64,000 nucleotides of DNA, taken from assembly GCA_004335835.1 (NCBI GenBank), contig RWJK01001388.1, positions 45,831 through 109,830 of the forward strand, in the 5' to 3' direction. Source of the DNA: Scenedesmus sp. ARA3. Lineage: Eukaryota; Chlorophyta; Chlorophyceae; Sphaeropleales; Scenedesmaceae. Below the pieces are notes generated by a model. It did not search any database, had not been told where the DNA came from, and saw only the letters and a program-made list of their open reading frames with translations. Numbering within the stretch: the stretch's first letter is position 1; each line of letters begins with the position of its first letter. This document shows, in pieces, positions 12,259-25,083 of the stretch. The translations under genes and the position numbers were made by a program.

Positions 12259-13342
12259 GTGGGTCATTGTTTTAATGAAAGGCTTACACTTGCTTGCAGC
12301 CTGGCTCCAGGAGCTGAGCTCTCTCCTGAACTACATGTCAGCACCTGATAAGCCGTACCACGGTAGTACAAGCATTCGTCACACACACAACGCCACATCC
12401 TCATCCTCGCGATGACGTGGGGCGCACCTGCAGCCCAGCCACGTGCAGCCTCATGGGCTGCAGCCCGAGGCCGGCAGTTTAGTCGGCAACAACCACAATC
12501 CCTGGTCAAACAACATGGCAGTGCGTTGACGAGCCTTACCTGCAGCCCAGCCACGCCCTCCTGCACCAGCACCGTCCGGAAGCCCGCATCCTTGTGCAAC
12601 GAATCCCGAGGCTGCCAGGCGCCTGTTCATACTGACCACACCAGTCCGACACAGCACCGCCAACAGCAAAGACAACGAGCAGAAAGGCAGACGCCTGGCT
12701 GCAGCCTGGCACCGGAAGCTGAGCTCTCCTGGCCTACAAATCCTGAGAAAAAACTCAGTGACACATACTACAACACATCTCCAGCCCCACCTGCAGCCCA
12801 GCCACGTCATCCTGCACCAGCACCGTCAGAAAGCCCGCATCCTTGTGCGGTGAGATACCCAGGCTGTCGGGCGCAGCCCCAGGCGTCACCGGGTAGTAAT
12901 TGAGCCGCAGGAAGCTGGTGTGACTTGGTGCAAACAGCCCATGCAGTGCAGTGGGCTGCAGGCCCAGGCCGGTTGCAATCACTTCGAGCAGCCGGAAGGA
13001 GATGCGGGACATCTCTGTGAAGTAGCGCTGGTTGATGGGCCTGGTGGTGTTTGGTGCGAGGGAAGGTGGGCGGATCGGGGCGTGGCAGGTAGCAGCAGAT
13101 TGGTGGGTAGTGATAGGTGCATGCTGGGGTAAAGCATGCTCCTCCATGATTTGCAGGAGGAACAGCATGGGCAAAGCATGCGTGTTGCAAGCTGTCGTTT
13201 GTGTGCAGGTAGGGCGCACAAACGCGCTGGCGCTGCTAAGTTTGTGATAGGGCTTCTAAGCTCTTTGCACTGAGTACATGCACATTGTGTAAATTTGTTC
13301 TGCAGTTGTCCAGCAATTGTCCAGCAACAATAGAAGCAACAA

Positions 13343-13381
<39 letters not shown>

Positions 13382-15314
13382 AAATGGCAGCAACAACAGC
13401 AGCAGCAGCAGCAGCGGGAGTGCCTCACTTGAAGTCCGGGTAGCTTGTCGGCCACCTATTCACCCCCTGCGGGTCATAATTGTCCGCGTGGTCATCAGGC
13501 TGCTGCGGGTTGGGTGTGTGCCTGAAGTCAAACCCTGCACGCAGTGCAAATTAGCTTGGGTGGAGAGTGCACTTTGTCGAGAGCTCCATGCTAGCACAAA
13601 AAAGTGCCTTGTGCCTTGTCACAGTGCTGTGATGCCGTCGCTGGCAGGGTGACACCCGATTTTCTGTGTGTTTCTCGTCAACTTCAACAACTTGAGCAAT
13701 GCACAAAGATGCGCTGATCCACCTCCAGTGCCTTGGCGGTTCGACAGAGCAACACACAAGCTACATGTATGCTGAAGCTGCGCAATGTAGCTCACCCTCT
13801 TTCAGGTCCAGCTTCTGCTTTGTAAATTCGTCATTAAAGTAGCCCTGCAACAACAACAGCAGCAGCAGCAGCGGCAGCAGCGCATGGTCAAGCGGTGTGA
13901 GGTAGAGCTGCTGTCACAAACTCGCTGGGGTGAGGCGGCTGCAGGACTGCACCTGCACCAGACCTGACCGTCAACATAGAACCGGCGCTGCGGGTGTTAC
14001 ATTTTGCAAGCTAATGCTTTTAAATATGAACACCATAAGTTACTTTCGAGTTTGCTGCTGAAGTGAGCTCACCATGGAGTTGTCCTTGCTGCGCTTGCAG
14101 GCTTCCTTCTCCGGCAACGGCAGCGCAAAGAACCTGCAGCAGCAGCAGCAGCAGCAGCAGCAGCTACAGGTGAGAGGTCGTACATGAAGTGCACATTCTG
14201 CAGCAGTTTGACAGCTTGCTGGGCTGCTGCTGCTGGCTGCTGGCTCCTGCAGCACGCCCGCACTACTGCATTGCCGCAATCCCAGCTCTTTGAGAAGCTC
14301 GCTAAAGCAACCTGACATTGCGTAACACCTTCCAAACTTTATGACCCAAGGGCCAGTTACTGTTCCATGGCTGCATAGTGTTCATCCAGCAGCTGCTGGC
14401 TCTTGCTGAGCAAATCTCACTCACACCTACGGCTACGCTGCAACACCCACGCGCACTGCTTACTCTGCTTACTGTGCACACGCTACTGACTGCTGCAATG
14501 CTGCATAGTGCTCATCCAACAGCGCCTGGCTCTCACTAACACGTAATGCCATGCCGCAGAACAACCACATGTATTGCTTATTGTGCGCATGCTACTCACT
14601 GCTTCTTTGCTGCGCAGTGCTCATGCAGCAGCTGCTGGCTCACGCCGCACAAAGCTCACCAACACCTCAAGCTACGCTGCCCATCATGCGCAAGCCACTC
14701 ACTGCTTCATTGCCGCGTAGTGCTCATCCAGCACCTACTGGCCCTCACTGACACCTAAATGCTATGCTGCAGAACCACGACATGTAATGCTTATTGCGCG
14801 CATGCTACTCACTGCTTCATTGCCGCGCGGTGCTCATCCATGGATTCATGGATCACAACCACATGTGTTGCTTACTGTGTGCATGCCACTCACTGCTTCA
14901 TTGCCGCGTAGTGCACGTCCAGCAGCTGCTGGCTCACGCCATGGTTCACCAGCTGGAAGAAGCCCCAGCTGCTGCATGCGTCCACAATCTGGTCTATCAC
15001 ATCCTGCGGCGGGCGCATGCCTGCGTTGCCCTGCTGGGGTGGGCGGGGCGAGAGGGAGTTGGATTGCGGTGCGTTACAGCAGACATAAATGTGACAAATT
15101 ATTTTGTCAGATTTTAACACGTGTCGTGTGGCAGCAGCGCAGAGGTGGGGACAACGCCGGTGCAGGTGTAGGTGCCGCATGCTGCTGTGCAGCGAGCCGC
15201 AGAGGTTTATACTTAGACCCGTCAACAGCAGAAAGCTTGACCGCATAAGAGACACGCAGTGTGCTGGCAGCTGCTTGCAAGCTGATTGCAAGCATCACCA
15301 ACTTGGCAAGCAGG

Positions 15315-15345
<31 letters not shown>

Positions 15346-15476
15346 CAACAGTGGTAGCAGCATTCCGTCTGGACAGCAGAACGCACGGCAAAGGGCATGT
15401 TATGTACCTGGGCGAGGAACTGCGAAGCATCGATGACCGGCACTCCCTCCAGCACAGGCTGATCAGCAGGTGCCAT
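10682..15476 (-). CDS. 2-oxoglutarate/Fe(II)-dependent oxygenase (DOXC type)
   Basis: Soluble oxygenase that couples decarboxylation of 2-oxoglutarate to oxidation of a small molecule; the substrate cannot be told. Exons: 15476-15408, 15030-14894, 14133-14073, 13844-13796, 13534-13429, 13040-12791, 12198-12133, 11731-11581, 11057-11015, 10772-10682 (1023 nt, 340 residues; all phases agree). The N-terminal DIOX_N part reads VPVIDASQF, then WGFFQLVNHGVS, then FFALPLPEKEA. The jelly-roll core has the iron ligands H and D in SPHKDAGF and the distal H in FFASNHRVLQ, and the RxS 2-oxoglutarate motif in PRYSRAFF. The C-terminus is PINWWEFRSKRYEGDYANVG. The ATG at 15476 is the first in frame next to the conserved VPVID; the frame stays open upstream, so an extra 5' exon is not excluded. 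Confidence 0.92.
11329..11402 (-). repeat. Decayed copy of oxygenase exon 8 donor edge
   Basis: Repeats the last part of the exon at 11731-11581 (YSRAFFFNPS, then VDIQPLQVEAVGG) with the same gtgcgtgg donor, about 250 bp further along the transcript. It lacks the NHRV part, so it cannot replace the real exon. Confidence 0.8.
12425..12624 (-). repeat. Copies of the oxygenase HxD exon donor edge
   Basis: The stretch 12622-12540 repeats the end of exon 6, keeping HKDAGF and VAGLQ, and has its own cag acceptor-like start and a gtaagg donor that is closer to consensus than the real gtgggg. A shorter fragment lies at 12446-12425. At 83 nt the copy would shift the frame if included. Confidence 0.75.
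13347..13416. repeat. CAG microsatellite in oxygenase intron 5
   Basis: Two CAG runs separated by a short AT-richer spacer, a few bases downstream (in transcript sense) of the donor at 13428. On the transcript they read CTG. Confidence 0.85.
14371..14935 (-). repeat. About six tandem copies of the oxygenase exon 2 donor edge
   Basis: The real exon end (SQQLLDVHYAAMKQ, donor gtgagt, edge 14894) is followed downstream in the transcript by decayed copies near 14812-14842, 14701-14750, 14601-14647, 14501-14537 and 14371-14407. Each combines the exon end with the start of the intron (catgctactcactgcttc on the plus strand). Spacing is roughly 90-130 bp. Confidence 0.85.
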
Positions 15477-18018
15477 GCTGTCCAGAGCTGCTACTGTTTG
15501 CTGCTTGCCAAGGCGCTGGCTGTATGCAACTGCTGCAGCACAAGCGAACTGTTGACGTGCGTCGAATAGAGGCTGTGAGTCCCCGGGCACAGCACACACT
15601 GAGTCCACACACGTCGTCAGAAGCGACGAGACAGATTGGGTGCGTGTTCTCGCGAGAGTGAACGACCCAGGCAGAAGTCAACTACAAGAATGTTGCTGAG
15701 AGTGGCGTACTCAGTTGCAGTCAAGTTTGTAGGGCTGCCGGCGTTGGAACGGAACAGTGCACGTCACCGAATCATGATAGTGAGAGAGTGACTGGACTGC
15801 AGATCACGTTCTAGAGCACAATAGCGTCAGTGCAGCATGCCCGGCAAAGGTATCAGCGAAATTTGACTGCCACATGTATAAGTTGCAGGACACACGTGCT
15901 GCTGCAGCTGCTGCTGTCTTGAAATAGTTGCTGCTGCTGCTGCTGCGTCAAGTGCTGCGGGACATGCAACTGTATACAGAATTGCAGCTGCTGCTGCTGA
16001 CTCTGCCCGTTTGAACCCGTCGCATGATACACCCAGAAAGGCAATACATCTGAAGCTGTTACAGTTCCAAGATGACGACAAAAGCAACAACCATGCCGCA
16101 TAACCTGCCCAACAGTGACGCTTAGGTCCAAGACCGGCAAAGCTGCCCGTCTGTTGCAGGCTGGCACTACTTTTGCTGCTGCTAGTAGCGCTACCCATGC
16201 AGTATCCTAGGGCAGCCGCTAAGCACCATAAATAGCTGTAACAACCACACTAATCACTCCTGAAGGGCTGACGTATGGAGGGACCAAACTGCCCCCAAAC
16301 ATATGTATAAGAACGAATATACACATCCGCTGAGTCCTCACGGACTGCACTGGATGCGAATCATGCAAGCAAAGCTATATGTAGATATCACCTATGTGAC
16401 GTGCATGCATGTGCAGCGAGTTGATGATAGCGAGCAAGCCGCGCCATGCCAGGTGCAGCAGGCACGGCCAAGCGCGTATATGACAAGCATATGCAGTAGC
16501 AAGGTGGGCAATGCCAAGCTAGGAAGGGCCACAAGACAGCAGCACTGCACATGCAGAGAGCAGATGCCTAGCAGTTTGCACTAGCCTGGCAGGAAGCAAC
16601 AGGAGGCATGACAAGCACAGCATGCAGCAATAGACACCTAAATGTAAGCACGGCCAGCGCCGGCACTGTTCACTGATGTACACAGAGACACACATCAGCA
16701 GCCGGAGCTCAAACAAAGAAGAAACAGCGTCAACAGTAGCTCTCAAGCCCCACATGCTTTCGCTTCCAAGCAGCAATCTGCCACCAGTCAGCCGGCATGA
16801 GCTGTGCAGCTCTTCAATCCTCTGTCTGTGGGCATGCCCAAACCTGGCATGGCTGTACAACACGAATGCCTCTCTCAAAAGCACACATAGCAGCTGTGCT
16901 GTTGGGTACGTGGATCTCACCCAAGACTCGTGCCGTTAGGTAGAGGTACCTCAATTTCAAGCTCATGCTGAACAGCCCTGCAGCTGGGCAGCTGTATCCC
17001 ACACCCAAACAACACAGCTAACCGCAGGCAGCTGCCGTCACAGGATCAGAGCATTGCCTGCCACTCTTGTGTTGTCACCTCGCATGCGCTCACTGCAATC
17101 CAGTGCAGCAGTGCAGCAAGCCCAGAGAAGAATGCACTGAAACCAACAGCATCGGCTCTGCTTGCAGGTGCACGCGCCCGTCACCAGAACACTGCGGCGT
17201 GTCAGCAGCACCGCTCCCAACCAATGCACAACTGCATGCACAACCAGCCTGCACGCAACCCTCTTTAACAGCCAGGCCAGCTGCAACAGCGCCGTTCGAC
17301 TGTCACAGCACGCAGCCCGGGCAAGTGACGCAGCATCTCCTGCTGCTCAGCAGTACCTAGCAAGTCCATACCCTCCTGTCAGATGCTCTCCAGCAGACAA
17401 AACCAGCAGCAGCCTGCATTGTAATGCAGCTAGCAGCTGCAGCAGGTGCAGCCTGCTGCATGCGTTGCCTGTCGTACGCAATGCACGTGTCATTAGAAAC
17501 CTGTTGCACTGCAGCATTCTCCACAACAAGGACAGACGCATTCAGCATCGGAATCGCACATAGCTGGGGCTGCTGCTGCAGGGGAACTCTGTCCTCTAAC
17601 CACTGAAGCTCACCCACAGCAGCAGCAGCACGTCCATCCAAGCCACCTCTGTTCTACCAATCCTGTGCCGCGCTTTCATCAAGTCAGCACTCACTGCTAC
17701 GCGCCGCTATGCAGCAATGCCATATGCTTCAATGGCAATCCTCCAAGCACAAACCCTGACAAAGCATCAACAAAAGCAATGCAGGATGCCTCTGCATCAC
17801 CACCAAAACACCGATGTACAGCAAGCAGCAGCCAGCTTGGGTGCACAGCCACAGGTGCAAACACCCTGTGCACACCCAACACTGCTGCAGCTTGCACTAG
17901 CCTGCTACACCATCACCACACTCATCCACTCACATCTCCACCATTCTACAGCTGCAACAGACTCTGCTGCTGCTAGCCGCAGACAGAGTAACAGCAGAAA
18001 TAACGTCACACAGCAGAC
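15477..18018. other. Intergenic region with one unassigned minus-strand open frame
   Basis: Should contain the oxygenase promoter and the AIG1-like 3' UTR. A minus-strand frame 16198-15827 (123 codons) begins MGSATSSSKSSASLQQTG, which looks like a first exon or a transit-peptide start, but I cannot join it to anything. The part 16200-18018 is CA-rich with no recognisable coding sequence. Confidence 0.35.
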
Positions 18019-19098
18019 CTACTGCCGCACAGCAGCGCTGCGGCGGCTGCGGGTGAGACCCAACTGCAGGTACTGCCGCCGCCGCGGCTGCTGCCCCGCG
18101 CTGCCGCTGCTGCTGCCGTCGTCACTGCTGGCGCTGCCACCCTCTCCTTCGCTGTCGCTGCTGCTGCTGCTGCTGACTCGCTCCACGCACTCTGTGATGC
18201 GGATGGACAAGTTGATGTGGCGGAGCTTCTTGTTCATGACTTTGCCTGCCCGGAAAGCCAGCACAAAGATAACAAGCCCTGCTGCAATTAGCATGCTGAA
18301 GCCCCAGGGGAATGACAGCGCATTCAAGACAGGATACGGGAAGCGCCCGTTCATGTGCCTGCACAGCATGAGGTAGCTGAGGTAGACCACCACCAGCACG
18401 CTGCTGAGGCGCTCCGAGGTTCTGCTGAAGCTGCGGCGATCTGAGGAGATCAGATCGGCCCATGCTGTGAGCGTGTTGAAGGCGTGCACGCTGACATCGA
18501 GCCAGGGAGGGCGCTGCACGTGGCCTCCCTCCACCGCCAACTTGGTAGTTCCCTGGATTGTGTAAAACATGATGCTGACGACGTGTGTGAATGCAAAGAT
18601 GGCACACGCCAGGTCATCGGTTGGCTTGGTCCAGCGGGACTTGCCGTACCAGGTGCGCTGCAGGTCATCGACTGTAGCCATGCCTAGCTGCAGCGTCTGC
18701 AGGCTGAAGCTGTAGAAAGTGAGGAAGCGGAAGAACCAGCCAAAGCCTTGGTTGCCTGGCAGCTGGGATGCTGCGGGGGTGAGGTGCCAGCACCACACAA
18801 ATGCAAACCAGCTGAAGGCAACTGCGTGCACGACGAGGCTGCGTGGTGGCGTCCTGCAGTGGAATAGCAGCGTGGTCAAGGTCGCAGAGCCAGCAGCGGC
18901 GCAACAGCAGAACATTAATAGCATGCGTGAGGGCAGGAGCGAGTGGTTGAGGGTGTAGGGAGATTTTGGCATATGCTTGCTCATGAATTGCTGCCTGCCA
19001 GGGGAGTGCTGCTCCTGCAAGACATCCAGCCACTGCTGCAGGTCCCAGAAGGATCGATGTCTGACTGGCGGTGGGGAACACAGCTGGCCCCACGTCAT
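18019..19098 (-). CDS. AIG1: AIG1/ADTRP (FAR-17a) family membrane hydrolase
   Basis: Multi-pass membrane protein of the family of threonine hydrolases that, in animals, cleave fatty acid esters of hydroxy fatty acids. Single exon, 359 residues. Family blocks in order: RFLTFYSFSLQTLQLG (catalytic Thr about T127), a hydrophobic stretch to residue 180, DVSVHAFNTLTAWADL (catalytic His about H205), and YLSYLMLCRHMNGRFPYPVL. About six or seven hydrophobic segments lie between residues 58 and 305. The C-terminus is a hydrophilic Ser/Asp/Glu- and then Arg-rich tail of about 50 residues that animal members lack. The first 50 residues are extra too; Met39 or Met43 could be the start instead. It is intronless, unlike its neighbours. 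Confidence 0.8.
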   Translation of the reverse strand: MTWGQLCSPPPVRHRSFWDLQQWLDVLQEQHSPGRQQFMSKHMPKSPYTLNHSLLPSRMLLMFCCCAAAGSATLTTLLFHCRTPPRSLVVHAVAFSWFAFVWCWHLTPAASQLPGNQGFGWFFRFLTFYSFSLQTLQLGMATVDDLQRTWYGKSRWTKPTDDLACAIFAFTHVVSIMFYTIQGTTKLAVEGGHVQRPPWLDVSVHAFNTLTAWADLISSDRRSFSRTSERLSSVLVVVYLSYLMLCRHMNGRFPYPVLNALSFPWGFSMLIAAGLVIFVLAFRAGKVMNKKLRHINLSIRITECVERVSSSSSSDSEGEGGSASSDDGSSSGSAGQQPRRRQYLQLGLTRSRRSAAVRQ

Positions 19099-21167
19099 TG
19101 CAAGCAGATCATAGAGCTAAGAACAAGATGTATGCGCGCGGCTGTGACATACTGCATGCGGCCTGCTTCAAGAACAAGCCCAAAACGCTCTCAGCGCTGT
19201 GCAAGGCCGCAGTCACCTCTATCGCAGCACGCCAGGTCACCAAGACAACATTCAGGTGCAAAAAAAGCAAACTAAATGACAACTGCCTACGCAATGCACC
19301 TGCCAGGTGGGCGGGTGTGTGCGGTGTGCAGTGTAGTCTAGCTATCAGAGGCCAAGCTGTTGTATTCATATTACACACCTTTGCCTCTCCTTGTATGCTG
19401 TAGCGTGCCGGCTGTGCAGCTCCACAAGGGGCGTGGATTCAAGCGAGAACTCCATCGCTGCTTGTCGCTTGGTACAGCTACGGTGATACGACTGACAAGC
19501 TTAAAACGACGATGTGTGACAATCAGCCAAATTCAGGGGCCAGCCGAGACAGGCTAGAGGTGCTGACGTATATGCCAGCCAGACACTAAAGCATACGGGG
19601 CAAAACAGCACAGATAATAGTCGATGACCTTCAAAGTAAGCTGATGGGAGTGGCGGAACTGGCTGCATAAGTACCATCAGACCTTTGGGCCCGGTCTGTC
19701 ACACCTCGACCAAGAACATCGGGAGCTGCTGAACCCAACTTCCTCTGGGCTGCGAGCCTCTGCATGATTTGGCATGTTGGCTCTGCAGGTAGCTGTTTGC
19801 ACCCTTGGAATCATTGTAAGACACTCTGCAAGCACACTATCAGGCTCACCAGGCAGCAAAAGCATGCACAGATGCCAGCATTTGCAGCGGGTGCACATGC
19901 ACTTCAGCATCAGCCTGCGGCTGTTGCTGTGAAATGCTTGCATGCTGCTGTTTTCGTAAACTTGATGGCTTGCTGTTTTCTGTTTTGTTCAATCAGTAGT
20001 ATATGCTGTTACCTTGAGGTGTTGCCTCTGGCCCTCAGCCGGGCTTAAGGTACCTTGTACAAGGTTGCTGCCAGGACAAGTTCAACTTGTACTGGTGCTG
20101 CCAGGACAACTTGTCCTTACCATGACAGCATCTGCAGATCATGTGTGACACATACTGGCTGGCTGAGTCAGCAGGAGCTCCAGCATGTCAGCTTGGTTGA
20201 CTCTGGAAGGGGGATTCCCAACATCTGCCACTGTAAAGATGGACAGTCTAGCATGAAAAATGCAAAGCTGCGCACCTTCAACTGTGTGGCACGCAACTGC
20301 ACCAGCTGAATCTGGGTGCTGAATGCCTGAGCTCATGAGGTGCCGCCACGTCCGCTTTCAGCGTCAATTTTCCGTTCTTGAAGTTCACACTTTGATGCTA
20401 GCTGGGCTTGCCATCGTCAAATGTGCCAGCATTTGTTGCAGATTGCGTAGGAAGTGATGTAGCTGCACTTTCCGGAGCAATTGCACGGCGAACATGCCTT
20501 TGCAACAGGCATTTACAGGAACCAGGTCAGACGTCTGTTGAAGCTTGCCACCTTGAATGCCGCTGCGATCCAGGGTTCGAATCCAGGTCATCATCTTCAA
20601 CAGTATCTGGGCCATAATCGACAACAATCGTTGCTGGCTGCATGATTTCGGCTGTATGGCTGGTTGCGACTGGCAGCCCTGAGGGCTCAGCCAGAAGCCC
20701 TGACTAACACTGTCATTGCCAGGCTGTCCTCATCATGTCTCCCGTCTGGGATACCTAGCTCCGGAGATAGCAGTATTTTTGTATAGATCAACTGAGTAGT
20801 TTTGCGCGCCAACCCGAGGTCGTCTACAGGCGGCTTCTCAATTAGCTAATCTCAGGCCAAATATTGCGCGAGCTCTTCTGAAGTTGCAGGTGAGAGTGAA
20901 CGGCTTGGAACATCTAGTATTAATGTTAGTGATGCTATGTGTTATTGCAGCAGATCTCATGCCGTGGTTGCAGCAGCTTGACGTACAGAACAGGCACCGA
21001 CACACTATGCTCCAAATCCAGCTGTGCTACATCTCGCAACGTGATTACACAGTAAAAAACATGTTGCTAAATTGCTTTATGGACGCCATCGGGGACATTG
21101 CCGACGGAATCGCTGCTGGTGACTTGCTGTGCAGCCAGGGTGCTGGTGACACAGCTTCCAGTCCATC
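19099..21167. promoter_or_regulatory. Divergent intergenic region
   Basis: About 2.1 kb between two genes that point away from each other; presumably both promoters and 5' UTRs. No conserved gene, RNA or repeat is recognisable. Confidence 0.35.
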
Positions 21168-21656
21168 ATGCCTTTCCTCATCCGGCAGCAGCTGCCGCTG
21201 CTGGCAGCAGTGCTACTGCTACTTGCCGTAGCAGCGAATGCTGCTGCCCCAAGTCGCCTGTCAGTCGACTTTTCTTCCAGCCTGATTGTGTCACCAGGCA
21301 GCACTCCCAGCAGTGTGCAAGCCAGGTGGGTCAGCTCGAACATGCACGCCAGCCGCAGCTTTGGTAACGAGCCAACTACTGCACAGAAATTGTATGATCT
21401 GCTGCGAAATAGTGTGGCTGCATGCCCTGCTGCGCAACAGTGTGGCTGTTGCGCTTTACGGGACTGCGGGCTGAGCATGCTTGCCGTGCCAGCTTGCAGC
21501 GTTAGACACGTGCAGCTGCACGCACTTCAGAGCAGCACGACCGCAGCAGGCTGGCAGCATAAGTAGCGGCAGGACATACTATGGACATGGAACGCTGTTT
21601 GTCGCGATGATGCTCTCTGTCACCCGTCACCTTGCTGCTGCGGCAACTTTGCTTGC

Positions 21657-21754
<98 letters not shown>

Positions 21755-24700
21755 CTGGATGCCCTGCTCGCTGACATGCACAGCGATGGTGTCAACAACC
21801 TCTGCAACGGCCGCCTAGACGAGCACGTGTGCAATGGCAACCCAAAGAAGCTGTCCCTGCGCACACCCGTCTTCAACTTTGAATTCAGCAAAGGACAGGA
21901 TGATGCAAAGTGCATCCTGTGTGCACCAGCAGCTCCGGCGGATGCGGCACCCTGCACATGCACTGCCCCAGGCAACAAAACCCGATGCAGTTGCAGTGGC
22001 AAGCTTACAGGCGCGCAGTTTTTCGACTCCAGCTTGTATGGCATTGAGCTTGCAAGGGTGCTGGTGGAGGCTGTGGGGGAGGACAACACAATAAAGGGTG
22101 GCAGCAATGCTAACTTCAACTCTACTGTGCGCTTCATAGGAAGCAAGCTGGTGAGTGCCCTGCAGTATTTTTGCTGTGTCGTCACTGGTGTTGATGATGG
22201 TTGCAGCATATTGTTCATAAGATCAGCAGCGACCGGCTTGGCGTTAGCAAGACAGGCGTGGTAAGAACACACATGGCAGATGGCAGAGGCTACAGTGCTT
22301 GCACTTTGATCCACTATAACACAGATACGTCGTCAGAGTTCTTGCTCTGCTGCTGCTGCATGTCACTAACGACCACAACCACCCGTGCACAACAAAAACA
22401 ACGCTTACTATGCACAGACCATCACCAGGGCGGAAGGAGTGGCTGGTGAAGAAGCCGGCCATGATCTTGAGCTAGATGAATCTCATCTGGATCTTTTGGA
22501 AGGATCTGAGCTGCATATCTTGGATGACGGAGATCTGGAGGTCGAGGATGCTGGATCGCTGTGGCTGTCTGGCCAGTCCAAGGTTGTGGCAGCTCAATCC
22601 AGCAACATCCAGACGCAGCTGGCACATGTGCTGGTGGAGGGCGGCAGCAGCATCAGCATCCAGTCAAACTCATCATGGATGGTGACACAAGAGTTTGACT
22701 TCACGCCAGCACAAGGTGCGCTGCAGCAGGATGGAGTGGTGTTGCTGTCTTGCTTGTGCTGCCAGGTGTCAGGTCTTAGAGTGCACAATTCAGATGCATG
22801 CAGCAACAAGTATGCACTCGTGTTCGATGCAGAGTTACATGGCCTGCTGGTGCTGCCAGATGCAGCAGTGCACAATTAGGCAACAGACAGCAACAAGTAT
22901 GCACTCGTAAGCAAAGCTATATGCACTTGAGGTTATGTATGCCACCTACAACCTGCGACAAATGTGTATGTAAGCATGCCAATTGCATGGGCGGCATGCC
23001 GGCTCTTCCGACAATGCATGTGCCGCTGCTGCTGCCGCCGCTGTGTGCTACCACAGCCTCTGCCACCTGCAACAAGCCCTTTGAGCCAAACGCACTAGCT
23101 GAGGCATGCTTTAAAGACAAGGAGGCATGCTGGAAGCGTCACGCGAAAGGCCTACTGACTGGCGCTGAGAAAGAGGCCTTGGGTATGCTGCAGTACCCGC
23201 CCAAGACTGACCGATGGGGCCGCCAGGCGTTCGACTATGCAGACGACGTGAGTTGGGTGTGCTGGCAACATGCAGTGTGATGCGTGTGATGCGGCAGCAG
23301 CCATGGCAGGGAGTAAAGTATTGTTCAATCATCACAAAGAAGGCAGCGGCAAGGTTTGTGGCTTGCGCAGGCATGGTTTCTGAAGCTTTTGGGCAAAGCA
23401 CCGAGCAGCGGCAGCAGCAGCAGATGGAGAACCCAGCATCTGCCGCAACACCAGCATGATTGATAATGACTACGCGGACGATGTGAGTTGCGTGTGCCGG
23501 CAGCATGCTGCAGCAGCCATAGCAGGGTGTGAAGTACTGTCTAATCATCGAAGAGAAGGCAGCAGCAAGGTTGTGAGAGTCCTGCTAGTGTGTTTTGTGG
23601 CTTGCGCAGGCATGGTTTCCAAAGATCGTGCAAAGCACCCAGCAGCGGCAGCAGCAGAGGACGGAGAACCCAGCATCTGCCGCAACACCAGCATGCCTAA
23701 TAAAGAGCGCACATCAACTCAAGCCTTCTGCCTCTGCCTGGCGTACTGCGCGTTCTGCAGGATGTATATGATGACTTTTATGACCAGGATTACATTGAGC
23801 CTCAGTTTGAAGCTGGGGAGTGCCTGGGTAGTGATGTATGCGCACAGCCAGCAGCAGCAGCAGCCAGCAGCAGCAGCAGCAGTGCTGGCAAGCGGCGCTC
23901 CCTGCTTGCTCCTGCTCCTGCACCTGCCCCCCTGCCTGCTGCCGCTGCGCCTTCAGCAGCAGCAGCAAGCGGCAGCAGCACCAACAGCACTGACAAAGCA
24001 GGAGATGATAAGGACGGCGACAGTGACAAAGCAGGAAATGATAAGGACGGAGACACTGACAAAGCGACGCACTCTAGCAACACTGACAAAGCCAACAACT
24101 CAACTGACACAGATAGCGACAGCAGCAGCACACCAGCGGCTACAGCTGTCGCTCCTGCAGCTAGGGTTGGTGACGAGGACAATAACACCCCGGGCGTCAT
24201 CAGCACAGAAGTGAATGCAAAGGATACATTGGATGGCGCTGGCTATGATCCGGAGTGGGGAGAGGGCCCTTACGGGGAGACACTGTGTGATGCACCGCCC
24301 TTCAGGGCCTTCAACTACTATGGGTGAGATGCGGCGCTGTGCACAGCTGATCTTGGCGCTGTGCACAGCTGATCTTGCAATGCAGGCAGGTTGTTTGTTG
24401 GGGCTGCTGATGGCTTGCGTTGCAGGTGCTTCACAGTACATGCTAGCAGCAGTGGCAGCAGTGCCTGCATTGCATGGCATGTCTGTTTTGCCACAGTAGA
24501 TCTATCGACCATGCAGCCCCTGCCAGCCATACACCAGGTGACAGCCCACTACATCCCTCAAACACCGCCACGACGCAAAGACTAACTAATCCTCGATCTG
24601 ATGTGCTGCACCTGCAGGCTCGTGGTGCGTGGCGGCAGCAGCATCACAATCAGCGCCTCCACATGGGAGCTGTACGACCAGAGCAGGGTGTTCATCACTG

Positions 24701-25052
24701 ACAGCAGCCTCAGCCTGGAGGCAGGTGCCACGCTGCGGCTGCTGAACAGCACGATCACGCTGATCAACAGCACGCTGGAGGTCAAGGGCGGCTCCGAGGT
24801 GCGCTGCTGCTGCTGCTGCTGGTGCTTGCAGTCAATGTCTGCTAAGATGAAGGCGGCGGTTGTGCTAAAGTCTGTTATGCAACAGTTTTGAAGCAGGTGC
24901 GGTTGGCCGTGCGTAATGGCAGAACAATGGCTCTGGTCAGGACACACACCAGCAGCAAAAGGTTTTGCAAATGTTGGCTAGCTCCTGCAGCACAGTGCCA
25001 CTGCAACCTCTAACCGCTGCCGCCGCTGCTGCTGCTGCTGCTGCTGCTGTTG

Positions 25053-25083
<31 letters not shown>

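Noticed and set aside
21502..22314. 270-codon minus-strand open frame
   Set aside because: It is the antisense of a real exon plus the (TGC)30 run read as polyalanine.
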